This document shows, in pieces, positions 60,689 through 64,000 of a stretch of DNA of 64,000 nt. Within the stretch, counting starts at the first letter, position 1, and every line of letters begins with the position of its first letter. The translations under genes and the position numbers were made by a program. This stretch comes from UBA1672 sp051967755. GTDB lineage: Bacteria; Pseudomonadota; Alphaproteobacteria; Micavibrionales; Micavibrionaceae. The notes under the pieces were generated by a model. The model was not told where the DNA came from. It saw only the letters and a list, made by a program, of their open reading frames with translations, and did not search any database. Location of the stretch: contig JBQDYD010000004.1 in NCBI GenBank assembly GCA_051967755.1, forward strand, positions 310,001-374,000. The letters are read 5' to 3'.

Positions 60689-62180
60689 CGCGTTTGGTCA
60701 CGAAGGCTGATGGCTGTCCGTTTTCTAAAAGGGCGGCGTTGCTGTGATCTTCAAATTCAAAGATTTTGATCGGCCCAAGGTACACTTTGTTGTCTTGGCT
60801 TGTTACTGAAGATTTCACAATGCCGTTTCTTTGCAGTAGTGAAAGGCTCATAGCGGCAAAGCCTGCGGGTTTTTCTTTTACGATCTTCTTTGAAACAAGT
60901 TCCAGTAAGAAGAAGTTATAATCCGTGATGGCTATAGTTAAATTTAAAACCGGGTATGGTTCATCTAATTTAACTGTTCCGGAGAGCTCTCCTTTTGTAT
61001 CAAGGCGCGTCAGTACAAACTCATCAATCGTTAGCGTGTCTTGCCAGTGCGTAAGAACACCGCGGGCATGATCAAATATAAGATCCCCGCGCCAATGTGG
61101 CATGTTTATATGGATTTCACCCGTTTCAAATGAAACAGGCATGCCTGGCATTGGCCAGCTTTCAGCCGCAATATTGTCTATTGTTATTGTTTCTTTTGCT
61201 GTCGTTATAATGTGTTTCGGAATTGATAATTTTATCTTACCCGGAAAGCCGTTTACCGTGGGTGAATCCCCTGTAACGTCCTGTATGTTGTGCCCTTCAC
61301 GTATTTCGGCCAATGTGGTGGTGACTGTTTTTTGCACGAAGTGCGCTGCGGTAAACCAGTAAATTGTATAGATGGCGCACAAGCTTATGAGGAATATAGC
61401 CGCATTTCTAAATGGTTTTTTTTGTTTGGAGTTAAGCTGCTCTCTGCCTTCGTGTGCTAATTGCGCTGATTTTTCTTCTAATGATGATTCTAGCATTCTG
61501 AGTCTTGCTCCCGCATCTTTCTGTGAGTTCGGTAATATTGGCGGTAAAAATTCAAAAACAACAGTGCCCGGTTTTTTGCACCAGCCGCCTTTGGGGGAAA
61601 ACACGCCTGTATTTAGCGCCATAGGTATAATAGGCAGATCAGTTGCTTCTTGAATTCGGATGATGCCTATTTTATATGGCTTTTCTTTTGTTGTGGTGTC
61701 AGGGCTTACGCGTGTCCCTTGTGGGAAAATCAGGATCGGGCGTTTTTGTGCTTTTACGCGTCTTGCACCGTCTTGAATAGAACGTACTGCTTCTTTTGGT
61801 GTGCTGCGGTCAATCGCGATAACATCGCTTTTTTCCAAATATTTGCCCCATAGTGGAATTTTGAGCAGTTCTTTTTTTAAGACGATAGCGGGGTCTTTAA
61901 ATAAGATATGGAGTTTGAAGGTTTCATATGCCGATTCATGTTTGGCCGCGACTATATAGGCGCTGTCTTTTGGGAGGTGTTCTTTTCCTCTTATCTCATA
62001 ACGGAGCCCGAGAATATGTTTCTCAAGAAACGCGGTTGTATAAACAAACCAATAAACTACGGCCATATAATATTTGCGCGGTAACACCAATGTGGGCAGA
62101 AACAGGCAGCATGCCAAGCCGACTATGATGTAGAAGCAAAGGTTAAATAAGGTTGAGCGAAGGAAATAAGGCTTTATCAT
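60666..62180 (-). CDS. PlsC acyltransferase fused to DUF2125-like domain
   Basis: A 504-residue two-part protein. Residues 1-250 are a 1-acylglycerol-3-phosphate acyltransferase: N-terminal membrane helix, VAAKHESAYETFKLH (the alphaproteobacterial HX4E form of HX4D), VIAIDRSTPKEAVRSI, and FPQGTRVSP. A second membrane helix (about 262-280) leads to a 220-residue domain with NGFPGKIKLSIPK and beta-rich repeats, matching DUF2125. The two parts are usually separate genes. There is no stop or frameshift between them. The start overlaps the ydcF stop by four bases. Confidence 0.82.
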   Translation of the reverse strand: MIKPYFLRSTLFNLCFYIIVGLACCLFLPTLVLPRKYYMAVVYWFVYTTAFLEKHILGLRYEIRGKEHLPKDSAYIVAAKHESAYETFKLHILFKDPAIVLKKELLKIPLWGKYLEKSDVIAIDRSTPKEAVRSIQDGARRVKAQKRPILIFPQGTRVSPDTTTKEKPYKIGIIRIQEATDLPIIPMALNTGVFSPKGGWCKKPGTVVFEFLPPILPNSQKDAGARLRMLESSLEEKSAQLAHEGREQLNSKQKKPFRNAAIFLISLCAIYTIYWFTAAHFVQKTVTTTLAEIREGHNIQDVTGDSPTVNGFPGKIKLSIPKHIITTAKETITIDNIAAESWPMPGMPVSFETGEIHINMPHWRGDLIFDHARGVLTHWQDTLTIDEFVLTRLDTKGELSGTVKLDEPYPVLNLTIAITDYNFFLLELVSKKIVKEKPAGFAAMSLSLLQRNGIVKSSVTSQDNKVYLGPIKIFEFEDHSNAALLENGQPSAFVTKRVKPVPGQ

Positions 62181-62767
62181 TTTAGGATGCCTTGTCTTTC
62201 AAGGTAAAATATCCCGGTGCGATAGAGCACTTTATTATATTCGTCGAAAGTAATTTTCCAAAAGAGCAGGTCTTCTTTTTTGTAGTCAGGTATCTCAACC
62301 GGATGGGGGATGATTTTTGTATCTTTAACAATGTTATGAAATTCCATAAGGGCGCGTTTCATATGGTACGTTGATGTCACCAATCTGATTGATTTTATGT
62401 TGTTTTCTTTTATCCACTCTTCGGTTTCAAGGGCATTTTCAAACGTGGTTGTTGCCTCGTGCCCTAAAATAATACAGCAGTCAGGTAATTCGGTTTTGCC
62501 TTTCCACATTAGCCGGATTTCTTTTTCATCAACAGACGGGTGAACGCCTGAAATAAATAGCGTTGGGGCAGATTGTTGTGAAAATAATGTAAGGCCGGTT
62601 GTAATGCGATAATTACCGCCCGTCAGAACAACGACGGCATCGGTATTTGTGTTTGGGTCTTGCGGGGTGACGGCCTGAATGTTTGATAGAAATACACCGT
62701 ATCCGCCGATCCATGCGATCAGGGTTAGTAGCACTATTATCCTCGCGATCTTTTTTATCATTTTCAT
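62177..62767 (-). CDS. YdcF-family (DUF218) membrane protein
   Basis: 196 residues with an N-terminal membrane helix and a DUF218 domain: VVVLTGGNYRITTGLTLF, LFISGVHPSVDE, LGHEATTTFENALETEEWI and IRLVTSTYHMKRALMEF. The family includes ElyC/SanA, implicated in envelope polymer metabolism; biochemical activity is not established. It lies between ftsX (six bases) and the plsC fusion (overlap), a conserved alphaproteobacterial unit. Confidence 0.88.
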   Translation of the reverse strand: MKMIKKIARIIVLLTLIAWIGGYGVFLSNIQAVTPQDPNTNTDAVVVLTGGNYRITTGLTLFSQQSAPTLFISGVHPSVDEKEIRLMWKGKTELPDCCIILGHEATTTFENALETEEWIKENNIKSIRLVTSTYHMKRALMEFHNIVKDTKIIPHPVEIPDYKKEDLLFWKITFDEYNKVLYRTGIFYLERQGILK

Positions 62768-62773
62768 CCTTCT

Positions 62774-63823
62774 TTACGGCATCTTTGCTAATGAGCGTAA
62801 GACCGTTACATGAGACGTTAGGATTGTAATGAATGAAATTAAAAATGGAACCAAAAGGATTGTTAAAAAGCCGAAAAAACTAACCTGTAGCACGGGTATT
62901 AAATCTGTGCCTGAGTTGCGGGATAATAAAGTAAGGGAATATGTGACCATAATGCCAAGTGCGGTTCCTAGTAACGCCCCCTTTAGGGATAGGATGAGTG
63001 CGTGGCGCTGAAACTGTTTGGCAATGTAATTATCAGTGGCCCCCATATGGTGGAGTAACTCAACTTCGTTGTGATGGATAGACAGCCTTGTCCTGACGGC
63101 AATTGCAATTGCGACGATTGTGATGGTGCCGACAATCAATGTGATTATGAATGCGAGGTTTCGCAAAGTGTCGGTGAAATTGATTAAGTCTGACAGCCAT
63201 TCATGATGCGTTTCTAAATGTGCATGTTTGGATATTGTGTTTATGTCATTTCGTAATGTTTCCAGATCTTTTGCATCAGATTTTCTAAGCTCTACAGCGA
63301 GTAGGCCGGGGAGCGCAATTTCCCCAAGGTTTAGATTGTTCCCGATCCATGGGGATATCAAATCCTGAATTTCATCATTTTCCAAGATTTCTATGGATTT
63401 AACTATTGGGTTTTTAGATAGCGATGCATAGAGGTCTTTTGTCTCCTTTAGAATGGTTTCCTGAGAAAGAATGTGCCCGTTTTTAGATTGGATAGCTATT
63501 TCAATAGTGACCTTATTTTCAAGGCCGGAAGACCATTTATTGGTCATTGAGTGTAGTGCAAAAGTGCCGCTGAGCGCCAATACACCAAGAAAAGTCATCA
63601 GGGCAATCAATGTTATTATAAACCGTGTATCGTCCCCTTTATTAAGTGGTAGGTCATAATGTTTATTTCGCAATGTGTTCACAATCACTGATAGGGAGGA
63701 CCCCTCAAGCACGGCCTTGGGGAGTAGGGTCGATTCAACATCAATCTTTTTAAATTTTTCTTTCGCAGTTTCCAGACGTTTAGAAAACATGTCGAATTTT
63801 TTGTGCTCTTGTTTCTTTGTCAT
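62774..63823 (-). CDS. ftsX: Cell division permease-like protein FtsX
   Basis: Membrane partner of FtsE that regulates septal peptidoglycan hydrolases. The start at 63823 (MTKKQEHKKFDMFSKRLE) gives 349 residues and overlaps ftsE by 44 bases; ATG 63790 is an alternative. Four membrane helices: one near residue 80-95, a large periplasmic loop, and three in the last third (FIITLIVGTITIVAIAIAVR; LLGTALGIMVTYSLTLL; FLTILLVPFLISFITIL). The cytoplasmic HHNEVELLHHMGATDNYIAKQF block is FtsX-typical. Confidence 0.92.
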   Translation of the reverse strand: MTKKQEHKKFDMFSKRLETAKEKFKKIDVESTLLPKAVLEGSSLSVIVNTLRNKHYDLPLNKGDDTRFIITLIALMTFLGVLALSGTFALHSMTNKWSSGLENKVTIEIAIQSKNGHILSQETILKETKDLYASLSKNPIVKSIEILENDEIQDLISPWIGNNLNLGEIALPGLLAVELRKSDAKDLETLRNDINTISKHAHLETHHEWLSDLINFTDTLRNLAFIITLIVGTITIVAIAIAVRTRLSIHHNEVELLHHMGATDNYIAKQFQRHALILSLKGALLGTALGIMVTYSLTLLSRNSGTDLIPVLQVSFFGFLTILLVPFLISFITILTSHVTVLRSLAKMP

Positions 63824-64000
63824 CTTGAATAACGGTTCCATTCATTAGTCTTAAGTTCGGGTGGCCGAACTGCTCAATAATCTGCTGGTTATGGGTGGCG
63901 ATTACTATGGTTGTACCCATACGGTTTAGCTGTTCAAACAACCCCATTAACCTAAAGCCGATTTCATCGTCTAAATTACCTGTTGGTTCATCGGCAAGCA
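63780..64000 (-). CDS. ftsE: Cell division ATP-binding protein FtsE, partial
   Basis: C-terminal 73 residues of the FtsE ABC ATPase; the N-terminal part lies beyond the right edge. Visible are the Walker B/D-loop LADEPTGNLDDEIG, the switch His in TIVIATHNQQIIEQF, and the C-terminal KIRHVF. It overlaps ftsX, as expected for this pair. Confidence 0.93.
   Translation of the reverse strand, partial: LADEPTGNLDDEIGFRLMGLFEQLNRMGTTIVIATHNQQIIEQFGHPNLRLMNGTVIQDDKETRAQKIRHVF

Noticed and set aside
1..64000. tRNA, rRNA, insertion sequence or CRISPR array
   Set aside because: Intergenic regions are short and none shows tRNA arms, rRNA sequence, transposase frames with terminal repeats, or regularly spaced repeats.

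Overview
The window is a gene-dense chromosomal segment of an alphaproteobacterium of moderate, somewhat AT-leaning base composition. The evidence is gene order and family membership: ffh-rpsP-rimM-trmD-rplS-leuC-leuD facing dapF-mtaB-ftsY, cobT/cobS with a J-domain gene and bolA, accA-xerD facing aroK-aroB-corC, a DUF2336 protein, a CarD regulator, an RHH_4-type DNA-binding protein, and ftsE-ftsX-ydcF-plsC next to tyrA and chorismate mutase. I cannot fix the order; a Rhodospirillales- or Micavibrio-like lineage is a guess. I see no rRNA, tRNA, insertion sequence, prophage or CRISPR array.

Layout. 1-3280: leucine biosynthesis (leuC, leuD) with an unknown gene and a degenerate HD-GYP-like gene between the two subunits. 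3444-4660: two unrecognised plus-strand genes. 4683-8631: ribosome maturation and SRP operon. 8780-15866: plus-strand dapF, mtaB, a secreted unknown, ftsY, AMP nucleosidase and L-serine dehydratase; the last has no ATG/GTG/TTG start and appears to begin at AUA. 15922-24650: a small unknown protein, DUF2336, pgk, proline iminopeptidase, secreted nuclease-like protein, M48 lipoprotein protease, a metallophosphatase fold without its metal ligands, carD, and an NTF2-like protein. 24645-34239: envelope genes (LD-carboxypeptidase, CapK/PaaK-like adenylating enzyme, DHH phosphoesterase) and a Gtr-like glycosylation cassette (gtrB, gtrA and three tandem GT-C-like membrane proteins) directly behind clpX. 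34245-43690: clpX, sufE, hisS, msrA, cobT, cobS, J-domain protein, bolA, RHH regulator. 43695-50497: accA, xerD, a large periplasmic unknown and a 47-residue membrane protein, facing aroK-aroB-corC. 50457-58813: secA in an overlapping cluster with two oxidoreductases, facing a membrane-anchored parvulin, mutT and a methyltransferase, then metA. 58890-64000: chorismate mutase and tyrA, facing ftsE-ftsX-ydcF-plsC(DUF2125).

Themes. Most genes are housekeeping. The unusual content is regulatory and architectural: terminator-like hairpins in the leaders of carD, secA and the DUF2336 gene; the probable AUA start of sdaA; a pseudo-phosphatase beside carD; a GT-C trio in which the middle paralogue has Asn at two positions that are Asp in its sisters; and a PlsC-DUF2125 fusion. 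Protein families were assigned by reading motifs, not by database search.
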